Shown: positions 10,353-18,147 of the stretch, in pieces | How the letters are laid out: each line of letters opens with the position of its first letter | Position numbering within the stretch: position 1 is the stretch's first letter | NCBI RefSeq assembly: GCF_001513955.1 | Contig: NZ_KQ948149.1 | Span: 220,227 to 284,226 of the forward strand | Reading direction: 5' to 3' | Source: Streptomyces pseudovenezuelae | GTDB taxonomy: Bacteria; Actinomycetota; Actinomycetes; Streptomycetales; Streptomycetaceae | DNA: 64,000 bases | Program-made: the position numbers and the translations under genes | The notes under the pieces: model-generated | Databases searched by the model: none | The model's input: the letters and a program-made list of their open reading frames with translations, nothing else | Told to the model about the DNA's origin: nothing

Positions 10353-10707
10353 CAGTCGGTGGGCCCCTGGAGGGGTCCGCTTGGTCTGGTGGGTCGGCGT
10401 GACTTCGAGGCGGCCCCGGGGTGCCCGGCCGAACGACTCCGGGCTGGTTCACCTGGTGTGACCGTTCGGTGGGCTTCCGGGATGCCCCGCCCGGTGTGGC
10501 CGCTCGCCGACCTTCCGGAGACCCGGCAGGGGCCCCGGGGGCGAGGCCTCCGGGCAACCAGTCGGTGTGACCAGTCGGTGGGCCCCTGGAGGGGTCCGCT
10601 TGGTCTGGTGGGTCGGCGTGGCTTCGAGGCGGCCCCGGGGTGCCCGGCCGAACGACTCCGGGCTGGTTCATCTGGTGTGACCGTTCGGTGGGCTTCCGGG
10701 ATACCCC
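10353..10707. repeat. Pair of 136-bp direct repeats, 219-bp period
   Basis: Copies 10353-10488 and 10572-10707 differ at 3 of 136 positions. The 83 bp between them contains the GCCCGGTGTGGC and CTTCCGGAGACCC modules. The second copy is preceded by an extra CAGTCGGTGTGAC, a short slippage product of its own first bases. Confidence 0.92.
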
Positions 10708-10720
10708 AATGCCCCACCCA

Positions 10721-11129
10721 GTGCGTTCACTCGGCCGACCTTCCGGAAGCCCGACCAGGGCCCCGCGGCCGACGCCTCCAGCCAACCGACCCCTGCGACA
10801 GTCAGCGGAACTCCGAGACGACCCACCGGATACGAGCACCCGACCGGACTCCGAGACGGCCCACCCGCTGAGACCGCTCAACCGGACTCCCCAACAGCCC
10901 ACCGCGGTGCGCTCCTTCGCCCCACTCCTCAGACGCCCCGGCATGCCCGAACGGCTGAGCCCGCCAGCCAACCCACCCCTGCGGTCGCGCATCCCCACGC
11001 ATCCCCCCCGACAACTCACCCACTACAGCCGCGGATCCTCCTCGCGCACCCCACCCCGGCCCTCCCACCCCGCACCCCACGCAGTCACCCCCTGATACAC
11101 CCCGCCCACCCCAATCCCCCCGCCACCTG
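10721..11129. other. C-rich gene-free stretch before the LPMO promoter
   Basis: Unlike the G/T-rich repeats to its left, this stretch is strongly C- and A-rich on the plus strand (for example CACCCCACCCCGGCCCTCCC near 11050). It holds only worn repeat remnants up to about 10912. No open frame with Streptomyces codon use, no RNA gene and no clear terminator was found. Confidence 0.6.
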
Positions 11130-11158
11130 TTTACAGTCGCCCCACTTCGCGCTACCTT
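11130..11158 (+). promoter_or_regulatory. LPMO promoter
   Basis: TTTACA (11130-11135), a 17-base spacer and TACCTT (11153-11158) match a HrdB-type promoter. Transcription would start near 11165, so the CebR box lies immediately downstream of +1, where a bound repressor blocks the polymerase. Confidence 0.65.
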
Positions 11159-11173
11159 CCGCAACACGTGGGG

Positions 11174-11187
11174 TGGGAGCGCTCCCA
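11174..11187. promoter_or_regulatory. CebR operator
   Basis: TGGGAGCGCTCCCA is a perfect 14-bp palindrome identical to the known Streptomyces CebR box, from which the repressor is released by cello-oligosaccharides. It lies 97 bp before the LPMO start codon. Confidence 0.9.
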
Positions 11188-11284
11188 TGCGGACGGACCG
11201 GAACCCGCCCGCGTGAAGCTCTCACCCCACGGCAATCACACACACCCCGCACGGCCCGTACCTCAAGGAACGGACTGGATTGTC

Positions 11285-12349
11285 ATGATCCTGACAAAGT
11301 TATCGAGGGTGACCCGTCGCAAAGCCCTCTTCCTGGTCCTCGTCTCCCTCCTGGCCACCATTCCCGCCCTCAGCCTGGTCCTCACGGCCGGCACCAAGGC
11401 CGAGGCCCACGGCACCCCGATGAAGCCCGCCAGCCGTACCTTCCTGTGCTGGCAGGACGCGCTGACCGACACCGGTGAGATCAAACCGGTCAACCCGGCC
11501 TGCAAGAACGCGCAGGCGGTCAGCGGCACCACCCCGTTCTACAACTGGTTCTCCGTGCTCCGCTCGGACGGCGCCGGCCGCACCCGCGGCTTCGTCCCGG
11601 ACGGCCAGCTGTGCAGCGGCGGCAACACCAACTTCACCGGCTTCAACGCCGCCCGCGACGACTGGCCGCTCACCCACCTCACCGCGGGCAAGACGGTCGA
11701 CTTCTCCTACAACGCCTGGGCCGCGCACCCGGGTTGGTTCTACGTCTACGTCACCAAGGACGGCTTCGACCCGAAGAAGACCCTCACCTGGGACGACATG
11801 GAGTCCCAGCCGTTCCTCAGTGTCGACCACCCGCCGCTCAACGGCAGCCCGGGCACGGTCGAGGCCAACTACTCCTGGACCGGCCAGCTTCCGGCGAACA
11901 AGTCCGGCCGCCACATCATCTACATGGTCTGGCAGCGTTCGGACAGCGCGGAGACCTTCTACTCCTGCTCCGACGTCGTCTTCGACGGCGGCAACGGCGA
12001 GGTCACCGGCATCCATGAGCCGGGCAACCCGACCGAACCGGTACCGGGCACCTGCACGGCCACCCGTAAGACCACGGGCAGTTGGAGCGGCGGCTACCAG
12101 TCCGAGGTGACCGTCACCAACTCCGGCGACGTCCCGATGCTGGGCTGGATGGTCGACTGGAGCCTGCCGGCCGGACAGAAGGTCGACAGTCTCTGGAACG
12201 GCAACGCCACGTACACCGGCCAGGACGTGATGGTCCACAACGCCAACTGGAACGGCTCACTCAGTCCGGGGCAGAGCACGACGTTCGGCTACGTCGTCAC
12301 CGGCTCCGGCGGCGACACGGCCACGACCCTTCCCTGCCGGGTCGGCTGA
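11285..12349 (+). CDS. AA10 lytic polysaccharide monooxygenase with CBM2 (cellulose type)
   Basis: This 354-residue secreted copper enzyme oxidatively cleaves crystalline polysaccharide. The signal peptide (hydrophobic core at about 14-35) ends KAEA, which exposes His42 (HGTPMKPASR) as the N-terminal ligand of the histidine brace. The second His is in NAWAAHPGWFYVYV. A Pro/Glu linker at about residue 250 leads to a CBM2 (CTATRKTTGSWSGGYQSEVT, with Trp in LGWMVDWSLP and NANWNGSL). Together with the CebR box this points to cellulose rather than chitin. The ATG at 11285 is chosen because it gives a proper signal peptide, although its ribosome-binding site is weak. Codon 6 (11300-11302) is TTA, so translation should depend on the bldA tRNA. 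The gene stands alone. Confidence 0.93.
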   Translation: MILTKLSRVTRRKALFLVLVSLLATIPALSLVLTAGTKAEAHGTPMKPASRTFLCWQDALTDTGEIKPVNPACKNAQAVSGTTPFYNWFSVLRSDGAGRTRGFVPDGQLCSGGNTNFTGFNAARDDWPLTHLTAGKTVDFSYNAWAAHPGWFYVYVTKDGFDPKKTLTWDDMESQPFLSVDHPPLNGSPGTVEANYSWTGQLPANKSGRHIIYMVWQRSDSAETFYSCSDVVFDGGNGEVTGIHEPGNPTEPVPGTCTATRKTTGSWSGGYQSEVTVTNSGDVPMLGWMVDWSLPAGQKVDSLWNGNATYTGQDVMVHNANWNGSLSPGQSTTFGYVVTGSGGDTATTLPCRVG

Positions 12350-12385
12350 GCAACCGTCAGGACGCGTTCGAACCCTCCGCTCAGG

Positions 12386-12420
12386 GCGGACCCGGTGGGG
12401 CTGTGCGCCACCGGGTCCGC
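12386..12420 (+). terminator. LPMO terminator
   Basis: GCGGACCCGGTGG (12386-12398) pairs perfectly with CCACCGGGTCCGC (12408-12420) across a 9-base loop, 37 bp after the LPMO stop. Confidence 0.8.
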
Positions 12421-12489
12421 GAGCCGTGCCGGCACGAGGGGGGTGATGGCCGACGCGGATGGTGCATGGCTTGTGACGACCCGACGCGC

Positions 12490-12501
12490 GACAACGTTGT
12501 C
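12490..12501. promoter_or_regulatory. LacI-type operator 1 upstream of GH92-A
   Basis: GACAACGTTGTC is a perfect 12-bp palindrome with the central CG typical of LacI-family operators. The identical sequence precedes the second GH92 gene (29326-29337). Confidence 0.65.
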
Positions 12502-12534
12502 GAGTGGTCTATACATGACTCTACCGCGCCAACG

Positions 12535-12546
12535 GACAACGATGTC
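12535..12546. promoter_or_regulatory. LacI-type operator 2 upstream of GH92-A
   Basis: GACAACGATGTC differs by one base from the perfect palindrome 45 bp upstream (centre to centre). TAAGTT (12550-12555), a possible -10 box, follows it. The remaining leader to the start at 12709 shows only a strong ribosome-binding site (AAGGAGGAGG at about 12690). Confidence 0.5.
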
Positions 12547-12708
12547 AAATAAGTTGGGGAATTGGCCGGGACCGGCCACCCGGGCGACGCCCCCGCGCGT
12601 CCCTTCCAGCGCACGAACCCTTTCGTGATACGCGTGGCGCACGTTACTGTCCCTGCGGCTTGTGCGACCTGTGGTGCGCGACCCGTCCGAAGGAGGAGGG
12701 GCCGCGTC

Positions 12709-15700
12709 ATGCGTTTCCGTCCTACGTCCTTGCTGCTGGCGGCCGTTCTCGCGGCCACCGGAGCCACCCCCGCCCTCGCGGCCCCCGCCGCGCCACCCGG
12801 CCTCGTCGACGACCCGACAGCCTACGTGAACCCGCTCATCGGCACGGAGAACGGCGGCAACGTCTTCCCCGGTGCCGTCACCCCGTTCGGCATGTTCTCC
12901 TTCAGCCCCGAGAACACCCGCGGCGACGCCACCCGCACCGCCGCACCAGGCGGTTACCTGTACGGCGCCACCCGCATCCGTGGCTTCAGCCTCACCCACA
13001 TGTCCGGCACGGGCTGCGCGGGCGGCAGCGGTGACATCCCGCTCTTCCCCTTCGCCGGCGAGGTCACCTCGTCCCCGGCGAGCGACACCAAGGACGCGGT
13101 GTACGCGGCCGGTTTCCGTCACACCGACGAGACCGCGGAGCCCGGCCACTACAGGGTGGGCCTCGACTCCGGCGTCGGCGCCGACCTCGCCGCCACCGCC
13201 CGCACCGGCTCGGCCCGCTTCACCTACCCGGCCGACAAGCCCGCCTCCCTGCTGTTCAGGACCGCCAACTCCGAGGTGGGCTCGACCGATTCGACGGTCG
13301 AGATCGACCCGGAGACCCGGACGGTCTCCGGTTCGGTCACCTCCGGCAACTTCTGCGGCTACCTCGACCCGGAGGGCCGACGCGCCTACTACACCCTCCA
13401 CTTCACCGCCCATTTCGACCGTCCCTTCGCCGCCACCGGCACCTGGCAGGACGACAAGCTCGCCCCCGGGTCCGTGAAGGCCTCCGGCGGCACCGGCGGG
13501 TTCTCCCAGGACGGGCGGCCCGTCGCGGGCAAGGGGGCGGGCGGATACGTCCGGTTCGCGCCCGGCACCGAGCAGGTGGGCGTCAGGATCGGGATCTCGT
13601 ACGTCAGCCGGGCGGGCGCGGAGGCCAACCTCGCCGCGGAGAACCCGCCCCGGCGTTCCTTCGACGCCGTGCGCGACGCGGCCCGTCGCGCCTGGCGCGA
13701 CCGGCTGCGGGCGATCCGCGTCGGCGGCGGCACCGACGACGAACGCACCACCTTCTACACCGCGCTCTACCACGCCCTCCTGCACCCCAACGTCATCAGC
13801 GACGCCGACGGCAGATACCGGGGGAGCGACGACGAGGTGCACCGCGTGGCCCGCGGCCACCGGGCCCAGTACGGCACCTTCTCCGGCTGGGACGTCTACC
13901 GCGGCCAGGTGCAGCTGCTGACCCTGCTCGACGCGCGCACCGGCTCGGACGTGGCGCAGTCGCTGTACGAACTGGCCCGGCAGAACGGCGGCGTCTGGGA
14001 CCGCTGGCTGCACGGGGCGAGCGGCACCCACGTCATGAACGGCGATCCCTCGCCCATCGCCCTGGCCGGCATCCGCGCCTTCGGTGGCACCGCCTTCGAC
14101 CTGCGCGGCGCGCTGGACTCGCTCGTCCGGGCGGCCACGGTCCCCACGGAAGGGGACCTGTCGCCGGCGGGCAAGCCCGTGCTGTCCGTCGGCCAGCGGC
14201 CCTCCCTCGACAAGTACCTGAAGCTGCACTACATGCCGTCCGTCTCCAACGCCTGGGGCGGTGCCGCCGAGACCCTGGAGATGTCCGGCGCCGACTTCGC
14301 GCTCTCCCAACTCGCCGGCGCGGCGGGGGAGAAGGGCACCGCGGCGGCCTTCGCCAAGAGATCCCAGTGGTGGCAGAACACCTTCAACATCGCCGCCGAC
14401 CCGAGCGGCGGGTACATCGCCCACCGCAAGGCGGACGGCAGTTGGGTCACCGGCTTCACCCCGGCCACCGGCAACGGGTTCGTCGAGGGGACGGCGGCCC
14501 AGTACACCTGGATGGTCCAGCACGACCCGGCGGGCCTGTTCGCCGCGATGGGCGGCCGTGACAAGGCCCTCGACCGGCTCGACTCCTTCTTCCACGACGA
14601 CAACGGCGACTGGGCCTTCACCGGCAACGGCGGCGAGAAGTCCGAGCTGGACAACGAGCCGTCGATCAACGTCCCCTACCTGTACGCCTACGCGGGCGTT
14701 CCCCACAGGACCCAGGAGACCGTCCGCGCCGCCATGCGGCAGCTCTGGTCGACCGAGCCGGGCGGCATCCCCGGCAACGACGACCTCGGCGCCATGTCGG
14801 CCTGGTACGTCTTCTCCGCGCTCGGCATGTACCCCCAGGTGCCGTCCCGGTCCGAACTGGTCCTCGCCTCACCGCTGTTCCCGCGCATCGAGATCGACCG
14901 CCCCTTCGGCAACGACATCTCCGTGCGCGCGCAGGGAGCGGCCGCAGACGCCCCGTACGTCCACTCGCTGAAGGTCAACGGCCGTACCAGCCAGGCACCC
15001 TGGCTGCCCGCCTCCTTCGTGCGGGACGGCGGCCGGCTGGACTACACCCTGTCCACCGAGGCCGACCCGGCCTGGGGAGCGGACGCGGCCCCGCCGTCCT
15101 TCCGCGCGGGCGAGCAGCCGTACCAGATCGGCGTCGGCCCGACCACGGCGACGATCGCACCGGGCGGCAGCACCAAGGTGGGTGTCCGCGCGCTGTCGCT
15201 GAGCGGCGACGGCACCGGGCCCGAGGTCCGCTTCCGCGTCCAGACTCCGGAAGGCATCACGGCGAGCCCCGCCGAGGGCACGGTGGCCGACGGCTCCCAG
15301 GAGATCACCCTGAGCACCACCGAGGGCACCCCGCAGGGCTTCTACGACGTCACGATCGCCGTCACCTCGGACGGCACCGCGTACGAACAGCCTGTGTCGC
15401 TCACGGTCGCCGCACCCGGCACCCTCCTCGCCGCCTACGACAACACCGGGGTCTCGGACGACTCCGGTGACCACGACGAGGCCGACTACGACGGCGGTGG
15501 CTGGAGCTACTCCCGCCAGGCGCTGACCGCGGCCGGTCTCACCCCGGGCGGGCAGGGCACGGTCGACGGCCTGGCCTTCACCTGGCCGGACTCGCCGAAC
15601 GGGCGGCCCGACAACGCGACCGCGACCGGTCAGGCCATCCAACTGGGCGCACCAACCGACAGGTTGTCCTTCGTCGGCAGCGCGGTCAACGGCAACCAGC

Positions 15701-15978
15701 AGTCCCAGGCCACCGTCACCTACACCGACGGCAGCACCGGCACGGTCGAACTCGCCTTCACCGACTGGACCGTCGGGGGAGGCGGCGGCACCGTCCAGTA
15801 CGGCAACGAGATCGTCGCCCACACCGCGTACCGCAACGTGGCGGGCGCGGACCGGGACCCGGTGGCCACGTACGTCTTCGCCACCAAGCCGTTCACCGCA
15901 CCGGACGGCAAGCGGATCGCGAGCGTGCGGCTGCCGCGGAACACGGACCTGCACGTGTTCACGCTGGCTACCGGCTGA
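12709..15978 (+). CDS. GH92 alpha-mannosidase A, secreted
   Basis: This 1089-residue exo-alpha-mannosidase (GH92 enzymes trim alpha-1,2/1,3/1,4/1,6-mannose from N-glycans and mannans with calcium) has a signal peptide at 1-24. The GH92 N-terminal beta-domain starts at YVNPLIGTENGGNVFPGAV. The catalytic (alpha/alpha)6 domain has the likely general acid in FVEGTAAQYTWMVQHD and the GNDDLGAMSAWYVFSALGMY signature with the base Asp. After about residue 790 an NEW3-like beta-sandwich (TTATIAPGGSTKVGVRALSL) and a C-terminal carbohydrate-binding-like domain (LLAAYDNTGVSDD) follow. The ATG at 12709 follows AAGGAGGAGG. Its stop overlaps the convergent esterase gene by 11 bp. Two LacI-type operators lie upstream. 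Confidence 0.95.
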   Translation: MRFRPTSLLLAAVLAATGATPALAAPAAPPGLVDDPTAYVNPLIGTENGGNVFPGAVTPFGMFSFSPENTRGDATRTAAPGGYLYGATRIRGFSLTHMSGTGCAGGSGDIPLFPFAGEVTSSPASDTKDAVYAAGFRHTDETAEPGHYRVGLDSGVGADLAATARTGSARFTYPADKPASLLFRTANSEVGSTDSTVEIDPETRTVSGSVTSGNFCGYLDPEGRRAYYTLHFTAHFDRPFAATGTWQDDKLAPGSVKASGGTGGFSQDGRPVAGKGAGGYVRFAPGTEQVGVRIGISYVSRAGAEANLAAENPPRRSFDAVRDAARRAWRDRLRAIRVGGGTDDERTTFYTALYHALLHPNVISDADGRYRGSDDEVHRVARGHRAQYGTFSGWDVYRGQVQLLTLLDARTGSDVAQSLYELARQNGGVWDRWLHGASGTHVMNGDPSPIALAGIRAFGGTAFDLRGALDSLVRAATVPTEGDLSPAGKPVLSVGQRPSLDKYLKLHYMPSVSNAWGGAAETLEMSGADFALSQLAGAAGEKGTAAAFAKRSQWWQNTFNIAADPSGGYIAHRKADGSWVTGFTPATGNGFVEGTAAQYTWMVQHDPAGLFAAMGGRDKALDRLDSFFHDDNGDWAFTGNGGEKSELDNEPSINVPYLYAYAGVPHRTQETVRAAMRQLWSTEPGGIPGNDDLGAMSAWYVFSALGMYPQVPSRSELVLASPLFPRIEIDRPFGNDISVRAQGAAADAPYVHSLKVNGRTSQAPWLPASFVRDGGRLDYTLSTEADPAWGADAAPPSFRAGEQPYQIGVGPTTATIAPGGSTKVGVRALSLSGDGTGPEVRFRVQTPEGITASPAEGTVADGSQEITLSTTEGTPQGFYDVTIAVTSDGTAYEQPVSLTVAAPGTLLAAYDNTGVSDDSGDHDEADYDGGGWSYSRQALTAAGLTPGGQGTVDGLAFTWPDSPNGRPDNATATGQAIQLGAPTDRLSFVGSAVNGNQQSQATVTYTDGSTGTVELAFTDWTVGGGGGTVQYGNEIVAHTAYRNVAGADRDPVATYVFATKPFTAPDGKRIASVRLPRNTDLHVFTLATG

Positions 15979-16963
15979 CCAACAACTCCCTGGCCAGCCA
16001 TTCGAGTTGGCGCCGCACCTGGACCGCGTCGCCCCCCTCGTGGCCGTTGTACGGATAGGCGTGGATCTCCTTGCGGGGGTCCACGCCGGTCAGCTCGCCG
16101 TAGCGGTTGAAGGCCGCGTACGCCCCGCTCGGCGGGCACACCGTGTCCCGCAGGCCGGTCCCGAAATGGGCCGGGGCCGCGGCACGCCGCGCGAAGGAGA
16201 CGCCCTCCACATACGCGAGCGTGCGGTACGCGGCCTCCTCCACGTCCCGGTGCACGGAGAGGTACGCGCTGATCTCGCCGTACGGACTCGCGTCGGTCAG
16301 TTCCAGGGCGCGCCGGATGCCGCACAGGAAGGGCGCGGTGACCAGGACCGCCGCCAGATCCGGCACCAGTCCCGCGACCGCCAGCGCCAGCCCGCCGCCC
16401 TGGCTGTTGCCGACGGCCGCGACGCGCCCCCCGTCCACCTCGGGCAGCGCCCGCACCGCCGTCACCGCCCGTACCGCGTCCGTGATCAGCCGTCGGTAGT
16501 GGTAGGCGCGCGGGTCGGGCAGGCCCCGTGCCGCGGGACCCGGGCCGCCCGGTGCCGAGGCGTGCGGGTCGGGGGTCGCGCCGCCGTTGCCGTACTGGTC
16601 GCCCTGGCCGCGGTTGTCCATCAGCAGATGCGCGTATCCGGCGTTCACCCAGGTCAGTCGCTCGTGCGGGAGGCCGCGGCCCCGGCCGTAGCCGGCGTAC
16701 TCGACGACCGCGGGCAGCGGGTCGCGCACCCCGGCGGGTCTGCTGTACCAGGCGCGTACCGGGTCGCCCGCGAAGCCCCGGAAGGTGACGTCCCAGGTCT
16801 CGGTCAGCCGCAGTCCGCTCTCGGCCGGGCGCATCGAGACCAACACGTCCTGCTGCGCCGCTTCTTTCAGGGTGTCACGCCAGAACTCGTCGAAATCCGG
16901 GGGTTCCTGCACATCGGGACGGTAGTGCTCCAGCTCCGCAGGCGGCAGGTCGAACGCAGGCAC
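15968..16963 (-). CDS. CE7-family acetyl (xylan) esterase
   Basis: This 331-residue enzyme is of the CE7/AXE1 type, which removes acetyl groups from xylo-oligosaccharides and cephalosporins. Family marks are MPAFDLPPAELEHYRPDVQE at the start, the RGQG motif (MDNRGQGDQYGNGG), the nucleophile elbow GNSQGGGLA and the catalytic His in YNGHEGGDAVQ. There is no signal peptide, so it works in the cytoplasm on imported oligosaccharides, as usual for CE7. Its 3' end overlaps the end of the GH92-A gene. It is divergent from the LplB-type transporter operon across 203 bp, which suggests a shared control region and acetylated sugar substrates for that transporter. Confidence 0.92.
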   Translation of the reverse strand: MPAFDLPPAELEHYRPDVQEPPDFDEFWRDTLKEAAQQDVLVSMRPAESGLRLTETWDVTFRGFAGDPVRAWYSRPAGVRDPLPAVVEYAGYGRGRGLPHERLTWVNAGYAHLLMDNRGQGDQYGNGGATPDPHASAPGGPGPAARGLPDPRAYHYRRLITDAVRAVTAVRALPEVDGGRVAAVGNSQGGGLALAVAGLVPDLAAVLVTAPFLCGIRRALELTDASPYGEISAYLSVHRDVEEAAYRTLAYVEGVSFARRAAAPAHFGTGLRDTVCPPSGAYAAFNRYGELTGVDPRKEIHAYPYNGHEGGDAVQVRRQLEWLARELLVSR

Positions 16964-17071
16964 GGGGCACCTCGCATGAGTCGGTCCAAGTAGTGAAACT
17001 TGCGGCGAGCGAAGGGATTTGGCCTCCCTGTTCTACCCCACTCCCGTCCCAGCCATCTCTCGCTCGCCCCA

Positions 17072-17101
17072 TTGACAGCGCTTTCTCCAGCCCTCTAAGT
17101 T
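17072..17101 (+). promoter_or_regulatory. Promoter of the LplB-type transporter operon
   Basis: TTGACA (17072-17077), an 18-base spacer and TAAGTT (17096-17101) form the best HrdB-type promoter in the window. Transcription would begin near 17108. Confidence 0.75.
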
Positions 17102-17110
17102 GCCGCGAAG

Positions 17111-17136
17111 TTACCGGTAAGAGCTCGAAAGTTTCG
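17111..17136. promoter_or_regulatory. Two palindromes downstream of the transporter promoter
   Basis: TTACCGGTAA (17111-17120) is a perfect palindrome with a LacI-like central CG. CGAAA-G-TTTCG (17126-17136) has perfect 5-bp arms and resembles the CGAA...TTCG operators reported for the xylan regulator BxlR. Both lie between the predicted start of transcription and the first gene. Similar elements occur before the third CUT1 transporter (51879-51925). Regulator identity is inferred. Confidence 0.5.
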
Positions 17137-17166
17137 GTTCCATGCCTCCTTCTGAGAGGACCGAGC

Positions 17167-18147
17167 ATGAGCACATCCGTCAAGTCGGCCTCTCCACCCC
17201 CCAGCCTCGAAAACCTGCCGGGAGCCGTCGCCCGCCCCGTCCCGCGCGGCGGCTGGCGCCGGGCCCTGCGCCGCGACTGGCAGCTCTACTCGCTGGCCGT
17301 CCTGCCGCTGCTGTTCTTCCTGGTGTTCCGCTATCTGCCGATGATCGGCAACGTGATCGCGTTCCGGCGCTTCGAGCCCGGCGGCTCGATGTTCGGCGAG
17401 GACTGGGTGGGCCTGCGCTATGTGCGCATGTTCCTCAGCGACCCGACCTTCTGGCAGGTGTTCCGCAACACCCTGTGGCTCGGCGGGCTCACGCTGGTGT
17501 TCTGCTTCCCGATCCCGATCGTGCTCGCCCTCCTGCTCAACGAGGTGCGCCGGCGCTCCCTGAAGCGGTTCGTGCAGTCGGTCTCGTACCTCCCGCACTT
17601 CCTGTCGATCGTGATCGTCGCGGGCCTCACGATGCAGATGCTCGCCACCGACGGACCGGTCAACCACGCCCTCGGCTGGTTCGGCCACGACGAGATCCGC
17701 TTCATCCAGGAACCCGACTGGTTCCGCACGATCTACGTCGGCTCGGAGATCTGGCAGACCGCCGGCTGGGGCACGATCCTCTACCTCGCCGCACTCACCA
17801 CCATCGACGAGGACCTGTACGAGGCCGCCCGGATCGACGGCGCCAACCGCTGGCGGCAGATCTGGCACGTCACCCTGCCCGGTATCCGCCCCACCATGGT
17901 CACGCTGCTGATCCTCAACGTCGGCACGTTCATGGCGGTCGGCTTCGAGAAGGTCCTGCTGCTGTACAACCCGCTCACCTACCCGAGTGCCGACGTGATC
18001 TCGACCTACGTCTACCGGGCCGGCGTCGAGTCCAACAGCTTCAGCTACGCGGCCGCGATCGGCCTGTTCGAGGCGGTCATCGGCCTGGTCCTGATCACGA
18101 CCGCCAACACGCTCTCGCGCCGCACGGTGGGGACCAGCCTGTGGTGA
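17167..18147 (+). CDS. ABC sugar transporter permease, LplB type
   Basis: This 326-residue inner-membrane permease of a CUT1-type importer (LplB/YteP branch, polysaccharide and oligosaccharide uptake) has about six transmembrane segments. The EAA loop reads EAARIDGANRWRQIWHVTLP at about residue 220, where the shared ATPase docks. AGAGGA 7 bases before the ATG at 17167 supports that start over longer frames. The stop overlaps the next permease gene as GTGA. First gene of a five-gene operon (permease, permease, binding protein, DUF624, GH42). Confidence 0.93.
   Translation: MSTSVKSASPPPSLENLPGAVARPVPRGGWRRALRRDWQLYSLAVLPLLFFLVFRYLPMIGNVIAFRRFEPGGSMFGEDWVGLRYVRMFLSDPTFWQVFRNTLWLGGLTLVFCFPIPIVLALLLNEVRRRSLKRFVQSVSYLPHFLSIVIVAGLTMQMLATDGPVNHALGWFGHDEIRFIQEPDWFRTIYVGSEIWQTAGWGTILYLAALTTIDEDLYEAARIDGANRWRQIWHVTLPGIRPTMVTLLILNVGTFMAVGFEKVLLLYNPLTYPSADVISTYVYRAGVESNSFSYAAAIGLFEAVIGLVLITTANTLSRRTVGTSLW

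Larger units (their letters stand above)
9721..10912. repeat. Degenerate mosaic repeat array downstream of the HD gene
   Basis: A core of about 25 bp, roughly CTCCGAnAACGGTCCACCT plus GGTGTGG, recurs at about 9721, 9800, 9837, 9949, 10024, 10126, 10228, 10437, 10656, 10811, 10849 and 10887. It alternates with two other modules: GATGCCCCGCCCGGTGTGGC plus GCTCG (about 9885, 10275, 10480, 10705) and ACCTTCCGGAGGCCCGGCC (about 9912, 10303, 10507, 10738). Central copies are nearly identical and outer copies are diverged, as in an array that expands in the middle and decays at the edges. The plus strand has stops in the repeats. The minus strand stays open, but its third codon positions are not GC-biased, so I do not call a gene. 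Confidence 0.8.

Noticed and set aside
9721..10912. CRISPR array.
   Set aside because: Repeats are long, GC-rich, variably spaced and contain no unique spacers; no cas genes are in the window.
9016..11019. A long open frame on the minus strand through the repeat mosaic, encoding repeated peptides; both main repeat periods (102 and 219) are multiples of three.
   Set aside because: The frame runs antisense through the HD gene, includes a TTA codon in the repeats, and its third codon positions lack the strong GC bias of true genes here. Open minus frames are common in such GC-rich DNA.
12503..12520. AGTGGTCTATACATGACT resembles a DasR site.
   Set aside because: Only 11 of 16 positions match the dre consensus, with the right half poor, and the adjacent GACAACGTTGTC sites explain the region better.
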